Assembly: GCF_004795105.1 (NCBI RefSeq)
Contig: NZ_SSBL01000002.1
Span: 310,001 to 374,000 of the forward strand
From: Streptomyces sp. A0642
GTDB lineage: Bacteria > Actinomycetota > Actinomycetes > Streptomycetales > Streptomycetaceae
Length of the DNA stretch: 64,000 bases
Direction of reading: 5' to 3'
Part shown: one piece after another, positions 53,440 through 62,160 of the stretch
Layout of the letters: the number at the start of each line of letters is the position of its first letter
Position numbering within the stretch: the first letter of the stretch is position 1
Translations under genes and position numbers: made by a program
The notes under the pieces: model-generated
Told to the model about the DNA's origin: nothing
What the model saw: only the letters and a program-made list of their open reading frames with translations
Databases searched by the model: none

Positions 53440-54567
53440 TCAGGCGTGGAGAACGACGAGGTCGTCCCTGTGTACGACCTCGCGTTCGTAGGCGGGGCCG
53501 AGTTCACGGGCCAGCTCGTGGGTGGAACGGCCGAGGAGCTGCGGGATCTCCTTGGCGTCGAAGTTGACGAGGCCGCGGGCGACGGGCCGGCCCCGCAGAT
53601 CGCGCAGTTCCACCGGGTCGCCCGCGGTGAACTCGCCCTCGACCGCGGCGATCCCGGCCGGCAGCAGCGAGCTGTGGCGCTCCACGACGGCCCGCACGGC
53701 CCCGTCGTCCAGCGTCAGCGAGCCCTGCGGGGTGGAGGCGTGGGCGAGCCACAGGAGCCGGTCCGCCGAGCGGCGTCCGGTGCGGTGGAAGTAGGTGCCC
53801 GTGTCCCGGCCCGCCAGCGCGTCGGCCGCGTGGCTCGCCGACGTCAGGACGACGGGGACGCCGGCCGCGGTGGCGATCCGGGCGGCCTCGACCTTGGTGA
53901 CCATGCCGCCGGTCCCGACGCCCGCCTTGCCGGCGCTGCCGATGCTGACACCGGCCAGGTCGGCGGGGCCGGTGACCTCCGCGATGCGGGTGGTGCCCGG
54001 GATGCTCGGGTCGCCGTCGTAGAGGCCGTCCACGTCCGAGAGCAGGATCAGCAGATCGGCGCGGACCAGGTGGGCGACGAGCGCGGCGAGCCGGTCGTTG
54101 TCGCCGAAGCGGATCTCGTCCGTGGCGACGGTGTCGTTCTCGTTGACGACCGGCAGCGCGCCCATCTCCAGGAGCTGGTCCAGGGTGCGGTAGGCGTTGC
54201 GGTAGTGGGCCCGGCGGCTGGTGTCGTTGCTGGTGAGCAGGACCTGGCCGACGCGGACGCCGTAGCGGGCGAACGAGGCGGTGTAGCGGGCGACGAGCAG
54301 GCCCTGGCCGACGCTGGCGGCGGCCTGCTGCCTGGCCAGGTCCTTGGGCCGGCGGTGCAGTCCGAGCGGGGCGAGTCCGGCCGCGATGGCACCGCTGGAG
54401 ACGAGGACGACTTCCCGCTCGCCGCCGCTGCGGACCTTGGCGAGTACGTCGACGAGTGCGTCGACCCGGTCGGCGTCGAGACCTCCGGCGGCGGTGGTGA
54501 GGGAGGAGGAACCGACCTTGACCACGATCCTGCGGGCCTCCGTGACGCCCTGCCTGGCCCCTGACAC
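53440..54567 (-). CDS. proB: Glutamate 5-kinase
   Basis: The 375-residue enzyme phosphorylates glutamate as the first step in proline synthesis and is normally inhibited by proline. The amino-acid kinase domain has RIVVKVGSSSLTT, VLVSSGAIAAGL (about 57), VVNENDTVATDEIRFGDNDRLAALVA (about 145-170), LLSDVDGLYDGDP and GTGGMVTKVEAA. A C-terminal PUA domain has GRPVARGLVNFDAKEIPQLLG. GTG 54567 follows GGGGGA. It is divergent from the rmlC-type gene. Confidence 0.97.
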   Translation of the reverse strand: MSGARQGVTEARRIVVKVGSSSLTTAAGGLDADRVDALVDVLAKVRSGGEREVVLVSSGAIAAGLAPLGLHRRPKDLARQQAAASVGQGLLVARYTASFARYGVRVGQVLLTSNDTSRRAHYRNAYRTLDQLLEMGALPVVNENDTVATDEIRFGDNDRLAALVAHLVRADLLILLSDVDGLYDGDPSIPGTTRIAEVTGPADLAGVSIGSAGKAGVGTGGMVTKVEAARIATAAGVPVVLTSASHAADALAGRDTGTYFHRTGRRSADRLLWLAHASTPQGSLTLDDGAVRAVVERHSSLLPAGIAAVEGEFTAGDPVELRDLRGRPVARGLVNFDAKEIPQLLGRSTHELARELGPAYEREVVHRDDLVVLHA

Positions 54568-54766
54568 GTGTATCCCCCATGGTTCGCCTCGCTGGACCCC
54601 GCAATCTACGCGAGCACGACGGGCGGCGCCTTCGCGTTCCGCACCGTGGACCCCGTTTCGTCCGCATCCGTACGGTTCCGTATCCGTTCCGCACCCCGGC
54701 TCGTTGCAGGGAATGTCGGCCCACCACGGGAAGACTCGGCGAATTTCAGGCAGAGGACGTGATCGC

Positions 54767-55423
54767 ATGCGCCAGCTCTCCATCCCCGGGGCCTGGGTGC
54801 ACGAGCCCAGAATCATCCCCGACAGCCGCGGCAGTTTCCACGAGTGGTTCAGGGCCGCGGATCTCGGGGAGGCGGCCGGTCACCCGCTGGGGCTCGCGCA
54901 GGCCAACTTCTCCCACTCGCGGCGGGGCACGCTGCGCGGGATCCACTTCGCGGACGTGCCGCCGGGCCAGGCCAAGTACGTGAAGTGCGTACGGGGCGCG
55001 GTGCTCGACGTGATCGTGGACGTCCGGGCGGGCTCGCCCACGTACAAGAGGTGGGAGGGGGTCCGCCTGGACGACACCGATCACCGGGCGGTCTATCTCG
55101 CCGAGGGGCTCGGCCACGCCTTCATGGCGCTGACCGACGACGCGTGCGTCCTCTATCTCTGCTCGGAGGGCTATGCGCCCGGGCGCGAGCGCGGCATCGA
55201 TCCGCTCGACGCCGAGCTGGGCATCGAGTGGCCGGCGGGCATCACCCCGCTGCTGTCCCCGAAGGACGCCTCGGCGCCCTCGCTGGCCGGGGCGGAGGAG
55301 CAGGGGCTCCTTCCGTCGTACGCCGAGTGCGAGGCGTACTACGCGCGGCTGCGGGCGGCCGGCGCGCCGGTTCCCCGGGTGCGCGCGGGCGCGTCGCAGC
55401 CGCTCAGCCCGGCCGGCCGCTGA
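54767..55423 (+). CDS. rmlC: dTDP-4-dehydrorhamnose 3,5-epimerase
   Basis: The 218-residue cupin-fold epimerase makes dTDP-4-dehydro-L-rhamnose. It has RGSFHEWFRA (about residue 23), QANFSHSRRGTLRGIHF with the catalytic His (about 45-61), and DVIVDVRAGSPTYKRW. The later GLGHAFMALTDDACVLYLCS includes the conserved Tyr/Cys region. ATG 54767 follows GAGGA. It is alone on the plus strand, and its last 20 bases overlap the convergent rmlD gene. Confidence 0.93.
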   Translation: MRQLSIPGAWVHEPRIIPDSRGSFHEWFRAADLGEAAGHPLGLAQANFSHSRRGTLRGIHFADVPPGQAKYVKCVRGAVLDVIVDVRAGSPTYKRWEGVRLDDTDHRAVYLAEGLGHAFMALTDDACVLYLCSEGYAPGRERGIDPLDAELGIEWPAGITPLLSPKDASAPSLAGAEEQGLLPSYAECEAYYARLRAAGAPVPRVRAGASQPLSPAGR

Positions 55424-56309
55424 GCAGGGGGCGTTCCGCGGCGAGCAGGGCGGGGAACGCCTCCTCCAGTGCGGTGCGCCAGTCCCGGATGGGGTCGAGC
55501 CCGGCTGCGGCGAACCGGCCGTGCGTGAGCACACCGCACGCGGGCCGGGGGGCCGGGCGGGCGAAGGCCGCGCTGGTGGTGGGCCGGACCCGGGCCGGGT
55601 CCGCGCCGAGCAGCCGGAAGATCTCCCGGGCGAAGCCGAACCAGGTCGTCCCGCCGCCGCTGGTGCCGTGGTAGACGCCCGCCGGGGCGGTGCCGTCGAG
55701 TGCGGCGTGCCCGAGCCGGACCAGCCGGTCGGCGAGATCGACGGTCCAGGTGGGCTGGCCGTGCTGGTCGTCCACCACGTCGACGGTGTCCTTGACGCCC
55801 TCCAGCCGGATCATCGTGCGGACGAAGTTGGCGCCGCCCGCGCCGTAGAGCCAGGCGGTGCGCACGACGTAGCCGGTGTCGGGGAGGGTCTCCAGGACGG
55901 CGCGTTCGCCGGCCAGCTTGGTGCGGCCGTAGGCGCTGCGCGGGGCGGTGGGGGCGTCCTCGGCGTACGGGGAGCCGGCGTCCCCGGCGAACACGTAGTC
56001 CGTGGAGACCTGGAGCAGGACGGTGCCGTGCGCGCGGCAGGCGGCGGCGAGGACCGCGGGGCCGGTGCCGTTGACCCGCAGGGCGGCATCCTCCCGGCTC
56101 TCGGCGTCGTCGACGGCGGTCCAGGCCGCGCAGTTGACCACGACGGCGGGGCGGTGGGCGGCGAACGCCTCCCGGACGCGGTCGGTGTCGGTGATGTCCA
56201 GGGCCGCACGGTCGGCGGCGACGGCGGTGGCGCCGTCCCGGGCGAGCGCGGCCGTCAGGTCCTGGCCGAGCATTCCGGCGGCTCCCGTGACGAGCCAGAG
56301 GGGCCTCAC
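55404..56309 (-). CDS. rmlD: dTDP-4-dehydrorhamnose reductase
   Basis: The 301-residue SDR-superfamily enzyme reduces dTDP-4-dehydrorhamnose to dTDP-L-rhamnose. It has the Rossmann motif TGAAGMLGQDLT (about residues 8-19) and the catalytic YGRTKLAGE (about 126-134). The GTG start at 56309 overlaps the rmlB stop (GTGA). It is the last gene of the rmlA-rmlB-rmlD operon. Confidence 0.93.
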   Translation of the reverse strand: MRPLWLVTGAAGMLGQDLTAALARDGATAVAADRAALDITDTDRVREAFAAHRPAVVVNCAAWTAVDDAESREDAALRVNGTGPAVLAAACRAHGTVLLQVSTDYVFAGDAGSPYAEDAPTAPRSAYGRTKLAGERAVLETLPDTGYVVRTAWLYGAGGANFVRTMIRLEGVKDTVDVVDDQHGQPTWTVDLADRLVRLGHAALDGTAPAGVYHGTSGGGTTWFGFAREIFRLLGADPARVRPTTSAAFARPAPRPACGVLTHGRFAAAGLDPIRDWRTALEEAFPALLAAERPLLSGRPG

Positions 56310-57292
56310 AGGGCGGCCCTCTCCTTGAGCGGCTCCCACCAGGAGCGGTTCTCGCGGTACCACCGCACGGTCTCGGCGAGCCCGGTGCGGAAGTCCTTGC
56401 GGGGCTCGTAGCCGAGCTCCTCGCGGATCTTGGAGCAGTCGACGGAGTAGCGCCGGTCGTGGCCCTTGCGGTCCTCGACATGGAGGACGTCGGTGTCCCA
56501 GTCGGCTCCGCACGCGTCGAGGAGGAGCAGGGTGAGCTCCTTGTTGGAGAGCTCGGTGCCGCCGCCGATGTTGTAGACCTCGCCCGGACGTCCCCCGGTA
56601 CGGACGAGTTCGATGCCCTGGACGTGGTCGTCGATGTGCAGCCAGTCGCGCACATGGGCGCCGTCGCCGTACAGCGGGACCTGCCTGCCCTCCAGCAGGT
56701 TGGTGACGAAGAGCGGGATGACCTTCTCGGGGAAGTGGTGGTGCCCGTAGTTGTTGGAGCAGCGGGTCACCCGCACGTCGAGTCCGTGGGTGCGGTGGTA
56801 GGAGAGGGCGATCAGGTCGCTCGACGCCTTGGAGGCGGAGTACGGGGAGTTGGGGGCGAGCGGTTCGTCCTCGGTCCACGAGCCCTCGTCGATCGATCCG
56901 TAGACCTCGTCGGTGGAGACGTGCACGAAGGTCTCGAGGCCGGCCAGGTGGGCGGCGTGGACGAGGGTGTGGGTGCCCAGGACGTTCGTACGCACGAACT
57001 CGGCGCCGCCGTCGATGGAGCGGTCCACATGGGATTCGGCGGCGAAGTGCACCACCTGGTCGTGCCCGGCCATGAGGCCGCCGACCAGCTCCGCGTCGCA
57101 GATGTCGCCCCGCACGAACGAGAACCCGGGGTGCCGGCGCACCGCGTCGAGGTTGGCCGGGTTGCCCGCGTAGGTCAGCTTGTCGAGCACGGTGACGGCG
57201 AGGTCACCGGGGCCGTCGGGGCCGAGCAGGGTGCGTACGTAGTGGGAGCCGATGAAGCCGGCGCCGCCGGTCACCAGGAGGCGGGTCGTCAT
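56306..57292 (-). CDS. rmlB: dTDP-glucose 4,6-dehydratase
   Basis: The 328-residue extended SDR enzyme converts dTDP-glucose to dTDP-4-keto-6-deoxyglucose. It has TGGAGFIGSHYV (about residues 7-18), FAAESHVDRSIDG (about 85-97), the catalytic YSASKASSD (about 155-163) and TRCSNNYGHHHFPEK. The ATG overlaps the rmlA stop (ATGA), so the genes are translationally coupled. Confidence 0.96.
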   Translation of the reverse strand: MTTRLLVTGGAGFIGSHYVRTLLGPDGPGDLAVTVLDKLTYAGNPANLDAVRRHPGFSFVRGDICDAELVGGLMAGHDQVVHFAAESHVDRSIDGGAEFVRTNVLGTHTLVHAAHLAGLETFVHVSTDEVYGSIDEGSWTEDEPLAPNSPYSASKASSDLIALSYHRTHGLDVRVTRCSNNYGHHHFPEKVIPLFVTNLLEGRQVPLYGDGAHVRDWLHIDDHVQGIELVRTGGRPGEVYNIGGGTELSNKELTLLLLDACGADWDTDVLHVEDRKGHDRRYSVDCSKIREELGYEPRKDFRTGLAETVRWYRENRSWWEPLKERAAL

Positions 57293-58359
57293 GAGGAGAT
57301 CTGCACCTTGCTGTGGTCGCCGAGGACGAGTCGGTGGGCGGACGGGCTCCGGGGGGCAGGGGTCACCTCGACCTCGTGGCCGATGAGGGACGCCTCGACG
57401 CGGCGCACGCCGTCGATGGAGGCGCCGCGCAGGACGATGGAGTACTCGATCTCGCTGTCCTCGATCCGGCAGTCGTGGGCGACCGAGGTGAACGGGCCGA
57501 CGTAGGCGTCGCTGATCACAGAGCGGGCGCCGATGATGGCGGGGCCGACGATCCGGCTGCGGGTGACCCGGGCGCCCGGCTCGATGCGGACCCGGCCGAT
57601 GATCTCGCTCTCGTCGTCCACGTGGGCGCCGGCGGTGCAGGGTTCGACGGTCTCCAGCACGGTGCGGTTGACCTCCAGCATGTCGGTGACGTTGCCGGTG
57701 TCCTTCCAGTAGCCGCGGATCGTCGTGGAGCGGACGTCGCGCTCCTGGTCGATCAGCCACTGGATGGCGTGGGTGATCTCCAGTTCGCCGCGCCAGGACG
57801 GGCGGATGGAGCGGACGGCCTCGTGGATGACCCGGGTGAAGAGGTAGACGCCGACGAGCGCCAGATCGCTCTTGGGCTCCTTCGGCTTCTCCTCCAGGGC
57901 CACGACCCTGCCGTCGCCGTCGAGTTCGGCCACGCCGAACGAGGTCGGGTCGGGCACCCGGGTCAGCAGGATCTGGGCGTCGGGCCGGTCCGCGCAGAAC
58001 CCCTCGACCAGTCCGGCGATCCCGCCGACGATGAAGTTGTCGCCGAGGTACATGACGAAGTCGTCGTCGCCGAGGAAGCGCTGGGCGATCAGGACCGCGT
58101 GGGCGAGGCCGAGCGGTTCGGACTGCGGGATGTAGGTGACGTCGATGCCGAACCGGGACCCGTCGCCGACGGCCGCGCGGATCTCCTCCTCGGTGTCGCC
58201 CACGATGATGCCGACCTCGGTGATGCCCGCTTCCGCGATGGCTTCGAGCCCGTAGAACAGCACGGGTTTGTTCGCCACGGGGACCAGCTGTTTGGCCGAG
58301 GTATGCGTAATGGGACGGAGCCGGGTGCCTGCCCCACCGGAAAGTACGAGAGCCTTCAC
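57289..58359 (-). CDS. rmlA: Glucose-1-phosphate thymidylyltransferase, long form
   Basis: The 356-residue enzyme makes dTDP-glucose from glucose-1-phosphate and dTTP. The N-terminal LSGGAGTRLRPITHTSAKQL (about residues 6-25) is the pyrophosphorylase signature; VMYLGDNFI and VEKP-like EEKPKEPKSD follow. A C-terminal left-handed beta-helix (about 240-356, IIGRVRIEPGARVTRSRIVG) makes it the long form seen in antibiotic sugar and wall-polymer clusters rather than the short housekeeping RmlA. GTG 58359 is the start. It is the first gene of the operon. Confidence 0.93.
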   Translation of the reverse strand: MKALVLSGGAGTRLRPITHTSAKQLVPVANKPVLFYGLEAIAEAGITEVGIIVGDTEEEIRAAVGDGSRFGIDVTYIPQSEPLGLAHAVLIAQRFLGDDDFVMYLGDNFIVGGIAGLVEGFCADRPDAQILLTRVPDPTSFGVAELDGDGRVVALEEKPKEPKSDLALVGVYLFTRVIHEAVRSIRPSWRGELEITHAIQWLIDQERDVRSTTIRGYWKDTGNVTDMLEVNRTVLETVEPCTAGAHVDDESEIIGRVRIEPGARVTRSRIVGPAIIGARSVISDAYVGPFTSVAHDCRIEDSEIEYSIVLRGASIDGVRRVEASLIGHEVEVTPAPRSPSAHRLVLGDHSKVQISS

Positions 58360-58530
58360 AGTTCTGCCCCACGATGAGTCGGCGGTCCTGTCGCAGCTGC
58401 GACCTACCGGGTGACCTTAGTCAGATCCGGCTGCTCATCCGCGGCGAAACAGCACCGCCGACCCGCTTACCGACTCATCCGGAGGAAAAGCGGCGGCCCC
58501 CCGTAACCATTCGGCTTTCTTTCGCACCCG

Positions 58531-58553
58531 CCGGGGGGTGATAAGCCCCCACA
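58531..58553 (-). terminator. Weak hairpin downstream of galE
   Basis: GGGGG - 7 bases - CCCCC lies about 75 bases past the galE stop on the minus strand. It is only moderately strong, and read-through from galE into rmlA is possible. Confidence 0.35.
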
Positions 58554-58626
58554 CATCTGCGAGACGTCGAACTCGATGTCGAATTCTCCGGGTGCGCAGG
58601 CACCTCGGCCCACTCGGCCGCGAGGA

Positions 58627-59598
58627 TCACGGGTGGCGGAGGCGCCACCCCTGCCAGGCGGACTCGATCATCTCGTCGACGCCGTACCGCGCCGACCAGC
58701 CCAGCTCCGCGCGGATCCGGCCGGCGCCCGCGACCACGCGTGCCGGGTCGCCGGGGCGGCGCGCGGCCACCTCGGGGACGACGTCCTCGTGGCCGGTCGC
58801 CTTGAGGATGCGCTCGGCCATCTCGCGCACCGAGCTCCCCTCGCCGCGGCCGATGTTCAGCGTGAGGTCCGTGCCGGCGGCGGCGTCCTCCAGCCGGCGT
58901 GCGGCCGCGAGGTGGGCGGAGGCGATGTCCTCCACATGGATGTAGTCGCGGACGCAGGTGCCGTCGGGCGTCGCGTAGTCGTCGCCGAAGATCCGCGGAG
59001 CCTCGCCGGCCTCCAGGCGCTCGAAGACCATCGGGATGAGGTTGAACACCCCGGCGTCGGCGAGTTCGGGCGAGGCCGCACCGGCGACGTTGAAGTAGCG
59101 CAGGGACGCACAGCGCAGCCCGTGGGCCCGGGCGGCGGCGTGGATCAGCCATTCGCCGACGAGCTTGGTCTCCCCGTAGGGGCTCATCGGCGCGCAGGGG
59201 GTGTCCTCCGTGACGAGGTCCACGTCGGGCATGCCGTAGACCGCGGCCGACGAGGAGAACACCAGCCGGTCGACGCCCGCCGCGACCATGCTCTCCAGCA
59301 GCACCTCCAGGCCGGTCACGTTCTCCCGGTAGTAATGGAGGGGGCGCTCGACGGACTCGCCGACCTGCTTCTTGCCTGCGACATGCACCACACCCGTCAC
59401 GGTGTGGTCACGGATCGCCGCATCCAGGGCCTCCCGGTCCAGCACGCTCGCCGTGACCAGCGGCACGCCCTCGGGCACGCTCCCGGCGCTTCCCGTGGAG
59501 AGGTCGTCGTACACGACCACGCTCAGACCACCCGCGAGCATCGCCCGCACGACGTGCGCACCTATGTATCCGGCCCCGCCCGTAACCATCCAGGTCAT
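58627..59598 (-). CDS. galE: UDP-glucose 4-epimerase
   Basis: The 323-residue SDR enzyme interconverts UDP-glucose and UDP-galactose. The NAD motif is TGGAGYIGAHVV (about residues 6-17). The catalytic motif is SPYGETKLVGEW (about 145-156, Tyr and Lys). FNVAGAASPE and RDYIHVEDIASAH are conserved. ATG 59598 is the start, with purines upstream. It sits between the rml genes and the GT/TagF gene and may provide UDP-Gal for wall-polymer decoration. Confidence 0.94.
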   Translation of the reverse strand: MTWMVTGGAGYIGAHVVRAMLAGGLSVVVYDDLSTGSAGSVPEGVPLVTASVLDREALDAAIRDHTVTGVVHVAGKKQVGESVERPLHYYRENVTGLEVLLESMVAAGVDRLVFSSSAAVYGMPDVDLVTEDTPCAPMSPYGETKLVGEWLIHAAARAHGLRCASLRYFNVAGAASPELADAGVFNLIPMVFERLEAGEAPRIFGDDYATPDGTCVRDYIHVEDIASAHLAAARRLEDAAAGTDLTLNIGRGEGSSVREMAERILKATGHEDVVPEVAARRPGDPARVVAGAGRIRAELGWSARYGVDEMIESAWQGWRLRHP

Positions 59599-59905
59599 TC
59601 TGTACGTCTCTCCCTCTGTGGGTGGTCCTGCCGACAGGTTCACCCTACGTGCACGGAAAATCGAATCAGACAAATAGGACTCAAGCGTATTATCGTGCGA
59701 TATGAAGCCAGGCGTGGGAGACAGCCCGGGAACACCACGGGTGAAGCCGGACAGCCCCGGATGAAGGCGGGGCAAACACAAGGCCACGGCGGGCGGATGT
59801 CAATCAATTACGCTGTTCAGGTGCTCCGGCGCTCCCCCATGATTCCGCGGTGCGAATCGGCGCCTCCGCACAGACCCTGCAGACAGCTCTCTGGACTGGT
59901 GAAGG
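59599..59905. promoter_or_regulatory. Divergent promoter region galE / glycosyltransferase
   Basis: This 307-base gap is AT-richer near 59655-59710, consistent with promoters. TACGCT at 59809-59814 could be the -10 of the plus-strand gene, giving an 85-base leader. TTGAGT on the minus strand near 59680 could be part of a galE promoter. Neither is certain. Confidence 0.4.
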
Positions 59906-62137
59906 ATGCCTCGACTGACACTCATCGTGCCTGCGTACAACGTGCAGGGGTATGTTCGGGAGTGCCTCGACTCCGTGCTTCAGCAGGACTTCACCGACTT
60001 CGAGGTCGTCGCCGTGGACGACTGCTCGCCGGACGGCTCCGGCGCCATCCTCGACGAGTACGCGGAGCGCGACGCCCGGGTGCGGGTGCTCCACCTGAGC
60101 GAGAACGTGGGACTGGGTCACGCCCGTAACGCCGGCATCGAACAGGCGACCGGCGACTATCTGCTCTTCCTCGACAGCGACGACACCCTGACGCCCGGCT
60201 CGCTGAGCGGCATCGCCGCCCGTCTCGACGCGACCGGCGACCCGGACGTCCTGGTCTACGACTACGCGCGCAGCTTCTGGGACGGCCGGCTGCTGCCCAA
60301 CCAGCGGGCGGACGCGCTCGCCGCCGGCGAGCCCGCGGTCTTCCCCCTGAGCGAGCGGCCCGCGCTGCTCGACCTGCTGCAGATCGTCTGGAACAAGGCC
60401 TACCGCCGCGATTTCGTCGAGGCCCACGGCTTCCGGTTCCCGTCCGGGTACTACGAGGACGCCCCCTGGACGTACTCCACCCTGGTCACGGCGGAGCGCA
60501 TCGCGGTGCTCGACCGCATCTGCGTGCTCTACCGGCAGCGGCGCGAGGGCGGAAACATCCTGGGCACGGTCAGCCGCAAGCATTTCGACGTATTCGACCA
60601 GTACGAGCGCGTGTTCACCTATCTGGACGAACATCCGGAATTCAATTCCTGGCGCCCGGCCCTTTTCCGCAAAATGGTCGACCAGTACCTCACGGTGCTG
60701 GAAAGGCCGGACCGCCTTCCCAAGAATGCGCGGTCCGAATTCTTCCACCGTGCGGCCGCCGATTACAGCCGCCGGATGCCCGAGGGATTCGAGCGTCCGG
60801 GCGGTGGCCGCGGTTACAAGTACGCGCTGCTCGGCATGGACTCGTATCCGGCGCTGACCGGTGTCACCCGGGCGAACCGGGTGCGGAACCGCGCACGGGC
60901 CGGCAGCAGCCGGCGCATCAACCGGGCCAAGCGCGCCGGGATGCGGATCTTCTACCAGTCGCAGCTGCGGCTGCCCGTGGACGAGAACCTCGCGGTCTTC
61001 TCCGCCTACTGGAGCAGGGGCTACTCCTGCAACCCCGCGGCCATCGACGCCGAGCTGGCCCGGCTGGCCCCGCACATCCGGCGGGTGTGGGCGGTGCGCG
61101 CGGAGCACGTGAGCCGGGTGCCCAAGGGTGTCGAGGTGGCCGTCGTCGGCTCCCGCGAGTACTGGACGGCGCTGGCCCGCGGCAAGTACTTCATCAACAA
61201 CGTGAACTTCGCCGACGCCCTGGTCAAGCGCACCGGCCAGATCCACGTGCAGACCCATCACGGCACCCCGCTGAAGACGATGGGCCTCGACCAGGCCGAC
61301 TACCCCGCCTCCACGAGCATGAAGATGGAGGACCTGCTGCGGCGCTGCGACCGCTGGGACTACAGCATCTCCTCCAACCGCTTCTCCACCACGGTCTGGG
61401 AGCGGGTCTATCCGTGCTCCTACACCTCGCTGGAGACCGGGTACCCGCGCAACGACGTGCTGATCAACTCCGGAGCCGCCGAGGTCGCCCAGGCCCGTCG
61501 GGAACTCGGCGTCGCGGACGGCGCCAAGGTCTTCCTGTACATGCCGACCCACCGCGAGTACCAGAAGGAATTCACGCCACGGATCGACCTGGCGAAGCTG
61601 TCCGAGGAGCTGGGGCCGGACGTCACCCTGCTGGTGCGCGGCCACTACTTCTACAAGCCCACCGGCCGGCTCGCCGAACTCCAGGAAAGCGGCCGGGTCG
61701 TCGACGTCTCCGGGCACCAGACCGTCGAGCAGCTCTATCTCGCGGCCGACGCCCTCATCACCGACTACTCGTCGGCGATGTTCGACTACGCCAACCTGGA
61801 CCGGCCGATCGTGATCTTCGCCGACGACTGGGAGACGTACAAGGTCGTCCGGGGCAGCTACTTCGACCTGATGGCCGAGCCTCCCGGGGCCGTCGCCACC
61901 AGCCAGGCGCAGCTCACCGAGATCCTCCGGTCCGACGAGTGGCGGAACGAGACGTCCGCCGCCTTCCGGGCCAGGTTCCGTGAGCGCTTCTGCGACTTCG
62001 ACGACGGCCGGGCCGCCGAACGAGTCGTCCGCAGCGTGTTCCTCCGCGAGGAGAGCCTCCTCCCCGTCACACCCCTTGCCGAGCGAACGCCGGCACCTTC
62101 TCCTGCCCAGGCGCTCGAACTGGTCGAGCGGGTCTGA
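59906..62137 (+). CDS. Bifunctional GT2 glycosyltransferase / CDP-glycerol glycerophosphotransferase
   Basis: The 743-residue cytosolic/peripheral protein has two parts. Residues 1-~230 are a GT-A glycosyltransferase of family 2 (LTLIVPAYNVQGYVRECLDS, VDDCSPDGSG, LDSDDTL with the DxD). Residues about 390-730 are a TagF/TagB-like domain with QTHHGTPLKTMGLD (about 450), GYPRNDVLI and ITDYSSAMFDYANLDRPIV (about 618-636). Such proteins build poly(glycerol phosphate). ATG 59906 follows a GAAGG. The next GT gene follows 23 bases later on the same strand, so the two are co-transcribed. Confidence 0.92.
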   Translation: MPRLTLIVPAYNVQGYVRECLDSVLQQDFTDFEVVAVDDCSPDGSGAILDEYAERDARVRVLHLSENVGLGHARNAGIEQATGDYLLFLDSDDTLTPGSLSGIAARLDATGDPDVLVYDYARSFWDGRLLPNQRADALAAGEPAVFPLSERPALLDLLQIVWNKAYRRDFVEAHGFRFPSGYYEDAPWTYSTLVTAERIAVLDRICVLYRQRREGGNILGTVSRKHFDVFDQYERVFTYLDEHPEFNSWRPALFRKMVDQYLTVLERPDRLPKNARSEFFHRAAADYSRRMPEGFERPGGGRGYKYALLGMDSYPALTGVTRANRVRNRARAGSSRRINRAKRAGMRIFYQSQLRLPVDENLAVFSAYWSRGYSCNPAAIDAELARLAPHIRRVWAVRAEHVSRVPKGVEVAVVGSREYWTALARGKYFINNVNFADALVKRTGQIHVQTHHGTPLKTMGLDQADYPASTSMKMEDLLRRCDRWDYSISSNRFSTTVWERVYPCSYTSLETGYPRNDVLINSGAAEVAQARRELGVADGAKVFLYMPTHREYQKEFTPRIDLAKLSEELGPDVTLLVRGHYFYKPTGRLAELQESGRVVDVSGHQTVEQLYLAADALITDYSSAMFDYANLDRPIVIFADDWETYKVVRGSYFDLMAEPPGAVATSQAQLTEILRSDEWRNETSAAFRARFRERFCDFDDGRAAERVVRSVFLREESLLPVTPLAERTPAPSPAQALELVERV

Positions 62138-62160
62138 ACCGAAAGGAATCCGGAAACGCC

